From: an uncultured Oscillospiraceae bacterium | GTDB taxonomy: Bacteria > Bacillota > Clostridia > Oscillospirales > Acutalibacteraceae | Length of the DNA stretch: 64,000 nucleotides | Reading direction: 5' to 3' | Assembly: GCA_902465155.1 (NCBI GenBank) | Contig: CABQLY010000006.1 | Coordinates: forward strand, 1 to 64,000 | Shown here: one piece after another, positions 22,602-30,318 of the stretch | Layout: each line of letters starts with the position of its first letter | How positions within the stretch are numbered: position 1 is the first letter of the stretch | Translations under genes and position numbers: made by a program | Notes under the pieces: generated by a model | Databases searched by the model: none | Told to the model about the DNA's origin: nothing | What the model saw: the letters and a program-made list of their open reading frames with translations, nothing else

Positions 22602-24534
22602 ATTTTTTCGGGGCGCGGGGGCGGCCCTTTGCCTGTTGGCCGCGGCGGTTTTTTGCTGCCTGCCGGCCGGCGCCGCGGTGTACACCGCCCCCGGCGATGT
22701 TGGCAACGAAAACACCGTGTATGTGGCCGGGGAGCCCAACAGCTTTCCGTTAGAATATTATAACAGCGAAACCAAAAGCTTTTGCGGCGCTATTCCAGAT
22801 ATGCTGCGCGCCGTTTCGCAAAAAACGGGCATTTCCTTTACCTACATTGCGGCCTCGGCCAAAAATCGGCAGCAGGAGCTTTCGCAAAACAACCAGGTAG
22901 AGCTGGTAACGGCGCTGCCCGCAAACCAAAACAACTGCGCGGTAACCGAGCAAATTCCGGCCTTAACCGTTACCCTAAACGGGCACAGCGAAACCTACTG
23001 CGTGGGGGTTACAAAAATGGCCTCGCCCGAGCTGGTGCAGCAGTTAAAAACCGCCTTTTCTGCTTTTTCCGAGCAGGAAAAGCTGGGCTTTTTGCTGGCA
23101 AACGCGCAGCAAAACCCCGCCGTTTACGCAAAAAGCCGCACCCTTAAAGCGGTTTTAATTGCCGCAGCCGCCCTGCTTTTGGCAGGCGGGCTGGTTACCG
23201 TAATTCTGGTTAAAAAGAAAAAGCGCAGCGCCCCCTCGGCACTGGTAGATGAGCAAACCGGCGTTGGCAACGCCAAATATTACACCTACGCGTTTGAGCA
23301 GCTGCTGTCCCGTCAATCTAAAAATTTGTACGCCGTGCTGTACCTGGCGGCAAACACCAAAGAAATTGCCGCCAAACACGGCGAAAAGGCGGTTTTAGAG
23401 GTTGAGGGGTACGCCGCGGCGCATTTAAACGCCGCCGTTGCCTCGGCCGAATATTTGGCGCGGGTAAGCCCGGGCGTTTTTGTGCTGCTGGTGCAGGCGC
23501 CTACGAAAAAGGAGTGTTTAAGCCGAACGCAGGCGGTGGTTTTTAGCGTTAACCGCTATGTGCAGGGCTTTTACCCCGACCTTTCAAACGCCTTTACGGC
23601 CGGCGTCTCCCGCCTGTGCGAGCACCCCGATTGCAACGCCGAAACTGCGTTTTATAACGCCAAGCAGGGCTACCTGGCCGCGCTAAGGGGCGGCACCGCC
23701 GCCGAGCTTACCAGCCAAAGCAATTTAGCGCAAAGCCAAAAGCAAGAAAAGCTGCGCCAAGCCGTTTTAAACGCGGTAGAAAACGGGGAATTTAGGGTGT
23801 ACCTGCAGCTAATTACCGAAAGCCAAAGCGGAAAAATTTGCGGGGCCGAGGTTCTTTCCCGCTGGCAAAACCGCGAATACGGCCTGCTGCGCCCGCACGA
23901 GTATATTCAGGTTTTAAAGCAAACCGGGCAAATTGTAGCGCACGACTACAAAATGTTTGCCGCCGCCTGCGAGCTGCTGCAGGGCTGGAGCACCCCGCCA
24001 TACGACCGGCTTTTTTTAAACTGCAATTTTACCAGGGCCTCGCTTAGTCAGCAAAACTTTTTTGGCGAAATACAAAAAATTGCCGCGGCCTATTCCTTTA
24101 ACCGCAGCCGTTTGATTATAGAAATTACCGAGGATTCCATTGCCGAAAATTCAAAAACAATATCGCAAAATATTTGCCGGTGCCGTAAGGCGGGCTTTAA
24201 AATTGCAATCGACGATATGGGCACCGGGTTTTCCTCCTTTGCCGATTTGTACAATAATGAAATAGATTTAGTTAAAATGGGCAAGGAGTTTGTTGCCGCC
24301 TGCACCCTGCCGCGGCAGCGAACCATGCTTTTGGATATGGCTGCGCTGGTGCACCATTCCGGGGCCAAAATTTTGTGCGAAGGGGTAGAAAATTTAGAAC
24401 AGGCCGAGTTTTTAAACCAAATTGGCTGCGATATGATGCAGGGGTTTTATTTTTCTAAAATTCTGCCAAAGGCCGAGTGCCAGCGGTTTTTAAAGGCCGA
24501 AGCTATTTTTAACGGGCCGGTGTTTAAAAATTAA
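22591..24534 (+). CDS. EAL phosphodiesterase with PBP-like sensor and dead GGDEF
   Basis: 647 residues. Signal peptide (1-29), periplasmic-binding-protein-like sensor (about 35-190), transmembrane helix (about 187-210), degenerate GGDEF (about 215-380; the active-site loop reads SPGVF) and an EAL domain (about 390-640). The EAL residues are kept: EVL in AEVLSRW, Asn in LFLNCNF, Glu in IIEITE, AspAsp in IDDMGTG, Lys in VKMG, Glu in CEGVE and Gln in MQGFYF. It should cleave c-di-GMP to pGpG. It ends an operon that begins with a c-di-GMP riboswitch, giving a feedback loop that responds to an extracellular ligand. Confidence 0.9.
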   Translation: MRRKFFRGAGAALCLLAAAVFCCLPAGAAVYTAPGDVGNENTVYVAGEPNSFPLEYYNSETKSFCGAIPDMLRAVSQKTGISFTYIAASAKNRQQELSQNNQVELVTALPANQNNCAVTEQIPALTVTLNGHSETYCVGVTKMASPELVQQLKTAFSAFSEQEKLGFLLANAQQNPAVYAKSRTLKAVLIAAAALLLAGGLVTVILVKKKKRSAPSALVDEQTGVGNAKYYTYAFEQLLSRQSKNLYAVLYLAANTKEIAAKHGEKAVLEVEGYAAAHLNAAVASAEYLARVSPGVFVLLVQAPTKKECLSRTQAVVFSVNRYVQGFYPDLSNAFTAGVSRLCEHPDCNAETAFYNAKQGYLAALRGGTAAELTSQSNLAQSQKQEKLRQAVLNAVENGEFRVYLQLITESQSGKICGAEVLSRWQNREYGLLRPHEYIQVLKQTGQIVAHDYKMFAAACELLQGWSTPPYDRLFLNCNFTRASLSQQNFFGEIQKIAAAYSFNRSRLIIEITEDSIAENSKTISQNICRCRKAGFKIAIDDMGTGFSSFADLYNNEIDLVKMGKEFVAACTLPRQRTMLLDMAALVHHSGAKILCEGVENLEQAEFLNQIGCDMMQGFYFSKILPKAECQRFLKAEAIFNGPVFKN

Positions 24535-24549
24535 TTTTTGCATAAAATA

Positions 24550-24589
24550 GAGCGACCTTTTGAACTTTTACAAGCTTAAAAGGTCGCTC
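24550..24589. terminator. convergent terminator between EAL and Xre genes
   Basis: A perfect 12-bp stem (GAGCGACCTTTT with AAAAGGTCGCTC). It overlaps the last codons of the Xre gene. T-runs are weak on both strands (TATTTTAT on minus). Confidence 0.55.
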
Positions 24590-24810
24590 ACTGTTATTTT
24601 TAAGGTTTCTGAAAGTGCTTTTAATTCAATATCCGTAACAAATCTTTTGCCGCACTCAATGCGCTGAATGGCGTTTTTATCAACATCTAAACCAATCAGC
24701 TGCAGGCGGTCGGCTAATTCCCGCTGCGAAATGCCTAATTCTTTTCGCTTTTCTGCTATTTTTACGCCGCACAGGTTGTTTTTTCCGTCTTTCGCTTTAT
24801 TAATGAACAT
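24568..24810 (-). CDS. Xre-family transcriptional regulator, 80 aa
   Basis: A single-domain helix-turn-helix protein of 80 residues: KIAEKRKELGISQRELADRL is the first half of the Cro/CI fold and IQRIECGKRFVTDIELKALS the second. GGAGG lies five bases before the ATG. It is divergent from the TM2 gene; two 19-bp dyads between the two genes are good candidates for its operators, so it probably represses the TM2 promoter and may control itself. Confidence 0.85.
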   Translation of the reverse strand: MFINKAKDGKNNLCGVKIAEKRKELGISQRELADRLQLIGLDVDKNAIQRIECGKRFVTDIELKALSETLKITVSDLLSL

Positions 24811-24824
24811 TTTTCCTCCATAAA

Positions 24825-24843
24825 TGACATTTAGTGCTTGTCA
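24825..24843. promoter_or_regulatory. operator-like dyad O1
   Basis: TGACA-N9-TGTCA, 19 bp, overlapping the -35 box of the TM2 promoter and lying 15 bp upstream of the xre ATG. Confidence 0.6.
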
Positions 24844-24866
24844 ACAAAGAGATTATATGCTATAAT
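24838..24866 (+). promoter_or_regulatory. promoter of the TM2 gene
   Basis: TTGTCA, 17 bp, TATAAT. Start of transcription near 24873. The -35 box lies within O1 and O2 lies just downstream of the start. Confidence 0.8.
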
Positions 24867-24877
24867 AATAGCTAATA

Positions 24878-24896
24878 TGACATTCAGCGAATGTCA
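24878..24896. promoter_or_regulatory. operator-like dyad O2
   Basis: TGACATTC-AGC-GAATGTCA, a perfect 8-bp inverted repeat of the same length and ends as O1. Centres are 53 bp apart, close to five helical turns, so bound repressors would face the same side. Confidence 0.65.
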
Positions 24897-24913
24897 AAAA
24901 GGAGGAAAAGTAC

Positions 24914-25299
24914 ATGGAAAACATGAAAAAACAAAATTTTGTAAGCATTGTGGGGCAAAAATTCCGTTTGATGCAATTGTGTGTACGGCTTGCGGGTGTC
25001 AGGTGGAGGAGTTAAAATCCAGTCAGCAGGATTCCCCGCAGATCGTAATTAATAACGCCAACAGCAATGTAAACGCCAACACAAACACCAACACCAATGC
25101 CGGTGCGGGGCACCGTATGTGTAATAAATGGGTGGCGCTTTGCTTGTGCATTCTTTTGGGCTTTTGCGGCGGGCACAAATTTTACGAGGGCAAGGCCGGC
25201 ATGGGGGTTTTGTACCTTTTTACCTTTGGCTTATTCGGTATAGGCGTTATTTGTGACGCAATTTCTATTTTAATGAAGCCCAATCCGTACGCCGTTTAA
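24914..25299 (+). CDS. zinc-ribbon / TM2-domain protein, apparent frameshift at start
   Basis: The protein body is clear: a zinc ribbon FCKHCGAKI...CTACGC, a low-complexity NANTNTNTN linker, then a TM2 domain with two helices (WVALCLCILLGFCGGHKFYEGKAGMG is its usual start). The only ATGs with a proper GGAGG (24901-24905) are 24914 and 24923, but they are out of frame with the zinc ribbon by one base. A run of six A (24926-24931) lies directly after; seven A would give a normal MxxMKKTKFCKHCG start. In-frame starts further up (TTG 24838, ATG 24877) have no ribosome binding site. This is slippage, a real mutation or a sequencing error. Probably controlled by the divergent Xre protein. Confidence 0.7.
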
Positions 25300-25317
25300 A
25301 TTTTTTAAATTTAGGGG

Positions 25318-25346
25318 TTGACAAATAAGGGCGCAGTGTGTATAAT
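25318..25346 (+). promoter_or_regulatory. promoter of the T-box / trpXYZ unit
   Basis: Consensus TTGACA, 17 bp, TATAAT. Confidence 0.85.
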
Positions 25347-25360
25347 GGTAAAAAAGAAAA

Positions 25361-25627
25361 ACCAGTGAGTAAGAAAAGTAAGTTTAAGCGGGCTACCTTA
25401 GAGAGCTGCGGTTGGTGCAATGCAGCGTGGCAGTTTTTACCGAATGGTCTTACGAGGGCAAACCGAAAGGCTGCGGCTTAGTAGGGGCGACGGCGTCCTA
25501 CCGTTATATTGGAGCATATATGTTTGTATATGCGCTGAGTGCGTTTGTTTTCACAAGCGAATTTGGGTGGTACCGCAGGTATAGCTTTTTACAGCTCCTG
25601 TCCCATTAATTTGGGGCAGGGGCTTTT
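25361..25627 (+). ncRNA. T-box leader, specifier UGG (tryptophan)
   Basis: Stem I closes with GTAAGA / TCTTAC. The specifier loop has the AGTA element on the 5' side and GAA-TGG on the 3' side, so the specifier is UGG at 25445-25447. AGAGAGCTGCGGTTGGTG is the usual distal part. The T-box sequence GGGTGGTACCGCA is at 25565-25577, and the terminator AGCTCCTGTCCC / GGGGCAGGGGCT-TTTT is at 25593-25627. Uncharged tRNA-Trp should favour the antiterminator. The bulge is UGGU, which pairs with a G73 discriminator only by wobble. Confidence 0.9.
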
Positions 25628-25694
25628 TGTTATTTTAAAAAGCCCGGCAAATTAAATTTTGGCCGCAGCACAAAAAAGAAAGGAGCAGTTTTAA

Positions 25695-25802
25695 ATGGGT
25701 TTAACGCGATGGCAAAGCCGTACGACTTTTACAAAAACAATAATCCCTACAAAAAATAAATTAAAAAATTTAAATTCTTTAAAACGGAGTGTTTTATCAT
25801 GA
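25695..25802 (+). CDS. 35-aa leader ORF overlapping trpX
   Basis: ATG 25695 has AAAGGAG upstream. The peptide is Lys/Thr-rich with one Trp at position 6 (MGLTRWQSR...). Its TGA (25800-25802) overlaps the trpX ATG as ATGA, the arrangement of translational coupling. trpX also has its own GGAG, so the ORF may be only a minor leader. A nested second start (25709) gives a 16-aa peptide. Confidence 0.35.
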   Translation: MGLTRWQSRTTFTKTIIPTKNKLKNLNSLKRSVLS

Positions 25803-26755
25803 AAAAATTAATTGCTGTTCTTTTAAGTGTTGTTACCCTGTTTGCCCTTACGGCCTGCTCCGGCGGCGCCGGCGAGAAAAAAACAATTGGCATTATTCAG
25901 TTTGGCTCGCACGCCTCGCTGAACAATTGCTACGACGGCGTTATGGCCGGATTAAAAGAGGCCGGCATTAACACCGACGATTATAATGTAGAATATGTAA
26001 ACAGCAACTTTGACGCTGGCGTTTCGCAAACGCAGGCCAACAATTTGGTAAACAAAAAGGCCGCTGTAATTGTAGCCATTGCAACCCCCTCGGCCGTAGC
26101 TGCCGCCAATGCCGCCGCCGATAAAGATATTCCCGTTGTTTGCTGCGCCATTACCGACGCCACCACCATGCAAAACTACCAAAATGTTACCGGCTCCTCT
26201 GATATTCCAAACTTTGAAAAGCAGCTGGAGGTTGTAACCGGCTTTATGGGCAAAACCGCTTTAAAAATCGGCGTTATGTATTCTACCGAGGAATCCAGCT
26301 CCCCCGTTCAGGTAGCCAACCTGAAAAAGGCTGCCGAAAAATATGCCGGCATGACCATTTTAGACTCGGCCGTTGCCGACATTACCACCATTGACACCAA
26401 AACCAACGACTTAATTAACCAAGGGGTAGATTGCTTTATTAACCTGTTGGATAATACCATTGTAGGCAAGCTGGAAACCAACATTCTGCCTATTACCAAC
26501 GCTAAAAAAATCCCGGTTTTCGGCTCCGAGATTGAGCAAGTTAAGTTAGGCTGCGTAGCCAGCGCCTCTATTGAATATATTAATGTTGGCAAGGCCGCCG
26601 GCAGTGCCGCCGCTAAAATTTTAAACGGCACCAAGGCCAGCGATATTCCCGTTGCCACCATTACCGAGCCCAACAACTACTACAACAGCAGCGCCTGCGC
26701 CGCAATGGGCCTTACCGTTCCAACCACCGTTACAGCAACCGATGTTGCAAAATAA
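25799..26755 (+). CDS. trpX: tryptophan ABC transporter, substrate-binding lipoprotein
   Basis: 318 residues. Lipoprotein signal with lipobox LTAC (Cys20). It has the ABC_sub_bind (PF04392-type) fold: IGIIQFGSHASLNN, ...YVNSNFDAGVSQTQANNLVNK, VVCCAITDA, NLKKAAEKYAGM, GSEIEQVKLG and SIEYINVGKAAGSAA. This family with a permease and ATPase is the TrpXYZ system. The tryptophan-type T-box directly upstream supports tryptophan as substrate. It is separated from the permease by 180 bp containing a hairpin, which would keep the binding protein more abundant than the membrane parts. Confidence 0.9.
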   Translation: MKKLIAVLLSVVTLFALTACSGGAGEKKTIGIIQFGSHASLNNCYDGVMAGLKEAGINTDDYNVEYVNSNFDAGVSQTQANNLVNKKAAVIVAIATPSAVAAANAAADKDIPVVCCAITDATTMQNYQNVTGSSDIPNFEKQLEVVTGFMGKTALKIGVMYSTEESSSPVQVANLKKAAEKYAGMTILDSAVADITTIDTKTNDLINQGVDCFINLLDNTIVGKLETNILPITNAKKIPVFGSEIEQVKLGCVASASIEYINVGKAAGSAAAKILNGTKASDIPVATITEPNNYYNSSACAAMGLTVPTTVTATDVAK

Positions 26756-26873
26756 AAACCGTTAAAACGGGCCAATAAGGGGCGCACTGCCTTAGGTAAG
26801 CAAAATAACCCCCAAAGTCCTAAGGCGCGGCCGTACTGCCGGCCCGCCGCAAACGCATTTTTAAGTAAAACCA

Positions 26874-26916
26874 GCCAAAGCCGGCAATTCTCCGCCGGTT
26901 TTGGCGTGATTTTTTA
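26874..26916 (+). terminator. attenuating hairpin between trpX and trpY
   Basis: GCCAAAGCCGGC pairs with GCCGGTTTTGGC, followed by GTGATTTTTT. Probably a partial terminator. Confidence 0.6.
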
Positions 26917-26936
26917 AACAGAAAGATTTGATTTTT

Positions 26937-27887
26937 ATGTTGTTTTACGCAACCACCATAGACGGCCTGCAGATGGGCCTGTGTTTTGCCGTGCTGGCGC
27001 TCGGCATTTACATTTCCTATTCTATTTTAGATTTTCCCGACCTTTCGGTAGACGGCACCTTCCCCTTAGGCGGGGTTTGCTGCACGCTGTTTATGCTGCG
27101 GCTGGGGCTGCCTCCGGTGGCGGCCACCGTGCTAAGCTTTGCCGTTGGGTTTGCGGCCGGGTGCGTTACCGGCGTGTTACATGTGCGGTTTAAAATTTCT
27201 AAGCTGCTTTCGGGAATTATTGTAATGACAGGGCTGCTTTCGGTAACGCTTGCGCTTACCAAGCTGCTAACCAAAAACGGCCAAACCACCACCATTTTTT
27301 CTTTTCGAAGCGAGAATTTAACCGGCCTGTTTGGCGGCAAGCTGCTGGCAAACATGAGCGCCGACGCGCGCGACTACGCCATTTTGGGCATTTTGCTGGT
27401 GGCGGCGCTTTTGGTAAAGCTGCTGCTGGACGTTTTTATGAAAACCTACCTGGGCTACATGCTAAAGGCAACCGGCAATAACGAGCAGCTGGTGGTTTCA
27501 TTAGGGCGGGATGTTGGCCGCTACAAAATTTTAGGCCTGGCGCTGGGCAACGGCTTTGTGGCGGTTTCCGGCGCGCTGTACGCCAACCTTTACGCGCAGT
27601 ACGATAACACCTGCGGCACCGGCAAAATGGTGCTGGCGCTGGCCTCGGTTATTATTGGGCTAACGCTGTTTTCTCGCCTGCGCATAGTAAAAGATACCAC
27701 AGCCGTTATTTTTGGCGCCATTATTTACTCGCTTGCTTTAAACTATTTGGTATTGGTAGACAGCAACGGCATTTACCTAAAGCTGTTAAACGCCGTTTTG
27801 TTTGCCGCAATTTTAATTTTTAACGAAAAAACCAGCGCCCTGTTTGCCAAACGGGCCAAGGTAAAAGGGGGTGCCACCGGTGATTGA
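26937..27887 (+). CDS. trpY: tryptophan ABC transporter permease
   Basis: About 316 residues from ATG 26937 (TTG 26928 is an alternative; both have only weak ribosome sites). Eight to nine hydrophobic helices. Sequence of the branched-chain/TrpY permease type: GIYISYSILDFPDLSVDGTFPLGG near the start, then a cytoplasmic loop with TGNNEQLVVSLGRDVGRYK, the usual ATPase-contact segment. Its end overlaps the ATPase gene by 8 bases. Confidence 0.85.
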   Translation: MLFYATTIDGLQMGLCFAVLALGIYISYSILDFPDLSVDGTFPLGGVCCTLFMLRLGLPPVAATVLSFAVGFAAGCVTGVLHVRFKISKLLSGIIVMTGLLSVTLALTKLLTKNGQTTTIFSFRSENLTGLFGGKLLANMSADARDYAILGILLVAALLVKLLLDVFMKTYLGYMLKATGNNEQLVVSLGRDVGRYKILGLALGNGFVAVSGALYANLYAQYDNTCGTGKMVLALASVIIGLTLFSRLRIVKDTTAVIFGAIIYSLALNYLVLVDSNGIYLKLLNAVLFAAILIFNEKTSALFAKRAKVKGGATGD

Positions 27888-28653
27888 GCTGCAAAACATT
27901 AGTAAAACTTTTAATCCCGGCACGGTAAACGAGGCCCGGTTGTTTCAAAATTTTTCGGTTAAAGTGGCACCGGGCGAGTTTGTTTCGGTGGTAGGCTCTA
28001 ACGGCTCGGGCAAAACAACAATGCTGAATATTATTAGCGGTACCCTGCCCATTACCGGCGGCAAGGTGCTGCTGCAGGGGCAGGATATTACCAACCTGCC
28101 CGAATACAAGCGCGCCCGCAAAATTGGCCGTGTGTTTCAAAACCCGGCGGCCGGCACCGTTCCTGGTATGACGATTACCGAAAACCTGGCCCTGGCCGAA
28201 AACAAGGGCAAGCCCTACCGCTTTCAGTTTGCCATAAACCACCGTAAGGCGCAGCAGTTTCGCGAGCTGGTGCAGCAGCTGGGCCTTGGGCTGGAGGATA
28301 AAATGAATGTGCCGGTTGGGTTGCTTTCAGGCGGGCAGCGGCAGGCGCTATCCCTTTTAATGAGCACCATGACCCCCATTGATCTGCTGCTGCTGGACGA
28401 GCACACCGCCGCCTTAGACCCCCATACAGCAGAAATTATTATGCAGTTAACCAACCGCATTGTGCGGGAAAAACAAATTACCACCATTATGGTAACGCAC
28501 AACCTGCGTTACGCGGTAGAGTATGGCTCCCGCCTTTATATGATGGACAAAGGCCGCGCCGTGCTGGATTGCAGCGGGGCCGAAAAGGCCGCTTTGCAGG
28601 TGGATGACATTTTGCAGCTGTTTAACCAAATTAGCATTGAATGCGGCAATTAA
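27880..28653 (+). CDS. trpZ: tryptophan ABC transporter ATPase
   Basis: 257 residues from GTG 27880; AAGGGGG lies 9 bases upstream, and the GTG at 27871 is too close to it. Walker A GSNGSGKTT, Q-loop RVFQNP, signature LSGGQRQ, Walker B LLLLDEHTAAL and H-loop VTHN. Last gene of the T-box unit. Confidence 0.88.
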   Translation: MIELQNISKTFNPGTVNEARLFQNFSVKVAPGEFVSVVGSNGSGKTTMLNIISGTLPITGGKVLLQGQDITNLPEYKRARKIGRVFQNPAAGTVPGMTITENLALAENKGKPYRFQFAINHRKAQQFRELVQQLGLGLEDKMNVPVGLLSGGQRQALSLLMSTMTPIDLLLLDEHTAALDPHTAEIIMQLTNRIVREKQITTIMVTHNLRYAVEYGSRLYMMDKGRAVLDCSGAEKAALQVDDILQLFNQISIECGN

Positions 28654-28666
28654 TAAAGCAAATATA

Positions 28667-28713
28667 AAACCGAACCCCTGGCAGCTTGCCGGCACTTTGG
28701 GGTTCGGTTTTTT
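28667..28713 (+). terminator. terminator of trpXYZ
   Basis: AAAACCGAACCCC pairs with GGGGTTCGGTTTTTT; strong and followed by T. Its A-rich left side would also work for the converging cohesin gene. Confidence 0.85.
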
Positions 28714-28853
28714 AATTAAAATTTTATATTTATGTTTTTTTGTTTAGGCCGATTAAAATTTTGCTTTTCCTGCCGAGAAACACCAAAGCCCATAATGCAG
28801 AAAAGAGCAAATCTACTCGGCATTTACACGGTGCTTGGTTGTGTGCGCTGTGG

Positions 28854-29972
28854 TTAAGCTTTGGAATCCGGTTTGGTACCGGGCTGATCGCCATCCGGCT
28901 TTTCGGCGGCCAAAGTATTAGCGGCAGCAGCATTTTTTGTGTCGTCCCGCGCCTGATAGGTAGGTTCCCCGGTCGATTCGGCTGCCCCCTGCGGTGCGGT
29001 TTCAGCTTGCTCGGCGGCGGCCGGCTGCGGATTTTCGGCGGCAAAAGCTTTAGCGCTTGGTGTTTCGGCGGTTTGGGGCTCGCTTTGCTGCGGCGCGGCT
29101 TTGCCCTGTTTTTTTAACACAATAATTACTACGCCAACAACGGCTAAAATGCCAATGGCCGCCAATACGGCGTACAAAACGGTTTTAGAGCTGCCGTTTT
29201 GGTTGGTGCTGCTGCCGGCAGAGGGGGTAAGCTCGGCGCTGCTGCCGGGTTCGGCCTCAACCCCGGCTTCGGCCGTGGCGCTGCCGCTTTGCTGGGCGGC
29301 GGCTTTGGTGCTGCCGGTGCCGGCGCTTTGGCTGCTTTGCGCGCCCCCGGTGCCGGTAACGGCGCTGGCCAAAAGGTTGTTTTTTACCTTGTCGGTTACC
29401 GGCAGCTGCTTGTAATCGTCCAGCTTAACACCGGTGCTTTGCCCGGCCGAGCTGCCGCCCGCTGCCGAGCTTGCGGGCTGCCCCGCCGAGGAGCCGTTTT
29501 CGGGCTGCACGGTTAAGATAAAGGCGCAGCCGGCAATGTCGCGGTCGGCAAGGTCTTTGTTAAAAATGTTGCCCGCCATAGGCCGAACAGAAATTTCGGC
29601 CGCGGTGTTTTGTTTTAAAACCTTAAAGGTCAGCTTTGCCAAAACGCCGTTTTGCGTGTGGTCGGCCGTTGCGGTTACATCGGCCCAAAGCATACGGTAG
29701 GGTTCGTCGGTAATATTTTGGCTTTGCACATAAATTCGGTTAAAAATCTCGCCGTTTTCGGTTTTGGTTAGGGCTAAAACCTTGGTGTCGTAGCTAATTT
29801 CAAACCCGGCGGCAATAATGCCCGGGTTTTGCTCTACGCTAAGCGTTAGTAAAAGGCTGCCGTTTTCGGCCGTGCCTTTAACGGTAAGCTTACCCGGTTC
29901 GGCCGCGCCGCACGGCACCACAAGCGCCAAAAGCAGGGCGGCAGCAGCCAAAATGCTAATTAATTTTTTCAT
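28854..29972 (-). CDS. membrane-anchored cohesin-domain protein
   Basis: 372 residues from ATG 29972 (GGGGG eight bases upstream; the frame is open further upstream without a site). Signal peptide (1-24). A cohesin-like domain at about 25-160: KLTVKGTAENGSLLLTLSVEQN, IAAGFEISYD, LAKLTFKVL. A Ser/Gly/Gln-rich linker of about 100 residues, one transmembrane helix (about 263-286) and an Ala/Pro/Glu-rich cytoplasmic tail of about 85 residues. Cohesins bind dockerins in cellulosomes; single membrane-bound ones occur widely in gut Clostridia. No dockerin protein is seen in the window. Monocistronic. Confidence 0.75.
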   Translation of the reverse strand: MKKLISILAAAALLLALVVPCGAAEPGKLTVKGTAENGSLLLTLSVEQNPGIIAAGFEISYDTKVLALTKTENGEIFNRIYVQSQNITDEPYRMLWADVTATADHTQNGVLAKLTFKVLKQNTAAEISVRPMAGNIFNKDLADRDIAGCAFILTVQPENGSSAGQPASSAAGGSSAGQSTGVKLDDYKQLPVTDKVKNNLLASAVTGTGGAQSSQSAGTGSTKAAAQQSGSATAEAGVEAEPGSSAELTPSAGSSTNQNGSSKTVLYAVLAAIGILAVVGVVIIVLKKQGKAAPQQSEPQTAETPSAKAFAAENPQPAAAEQAETAPQGAAESTGEPTYQARDDTKNAAAANTLAAEKPDGDQPGTKPDSKA

Positions 29973-30076
29973 AAATTGTACCCCCAAATAAAGGCCGGCG
30001 CCAAACCGCTGCAAAAGCCAAACAAAACGGGCGTTGCCCGCGGCACCCAACCTTTAATGAATATTTTAATAATAAA

Positions 30077-30105
30077 ATTATACAATAATCTTAGCGTATT
30101 TTCAA
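30077..30105 (-). promoter_or_regulatory. promoter of the cohesin-domain gene
   Basis: On the minus strand TTGAAA, 17 bp, TATAAT, about 105 bp upstream of the ATG. The remainder of 30106-30318 holds the unlocated promoter of the V-ATPase operon; I see no hairpin there. Confidence 0.7.
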
Positions 30106-30318
30106 CCGTTAAATTTTGCAATTGGCACCCGGTAAAATTTTTGCAGCCGGCCGCCGCGCGCGCCCCTGCCAAAAGCGTTTTGCCTTGTTATTTTTTAGAC
30201 AATTTTGCCGATTTGTTGGATTATTAACAACATTTCTTACTTTGTTCATATTTTGTTCATCATCAAGGCCGTGGTCAAGGTATTATGAAAACAGACTTAA
30301 TTTTTAAGGGGGGTTAAT

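Noticed and set aside
24838..24913. In-frame upstream starts (TTG 24838, ATG 24877) for the TM2 gene
   Set aside because: TTG is inside the -35 box, and ATG 24877 has no ribosome site and is only a few bases from the predicted transcript start.
28740..29117. Plus-strand ORF of 125 codons opposite the cohesin gene
   Set aside because: Antisense to a gene with signal peptide, domain and promoter; no ribosome site.
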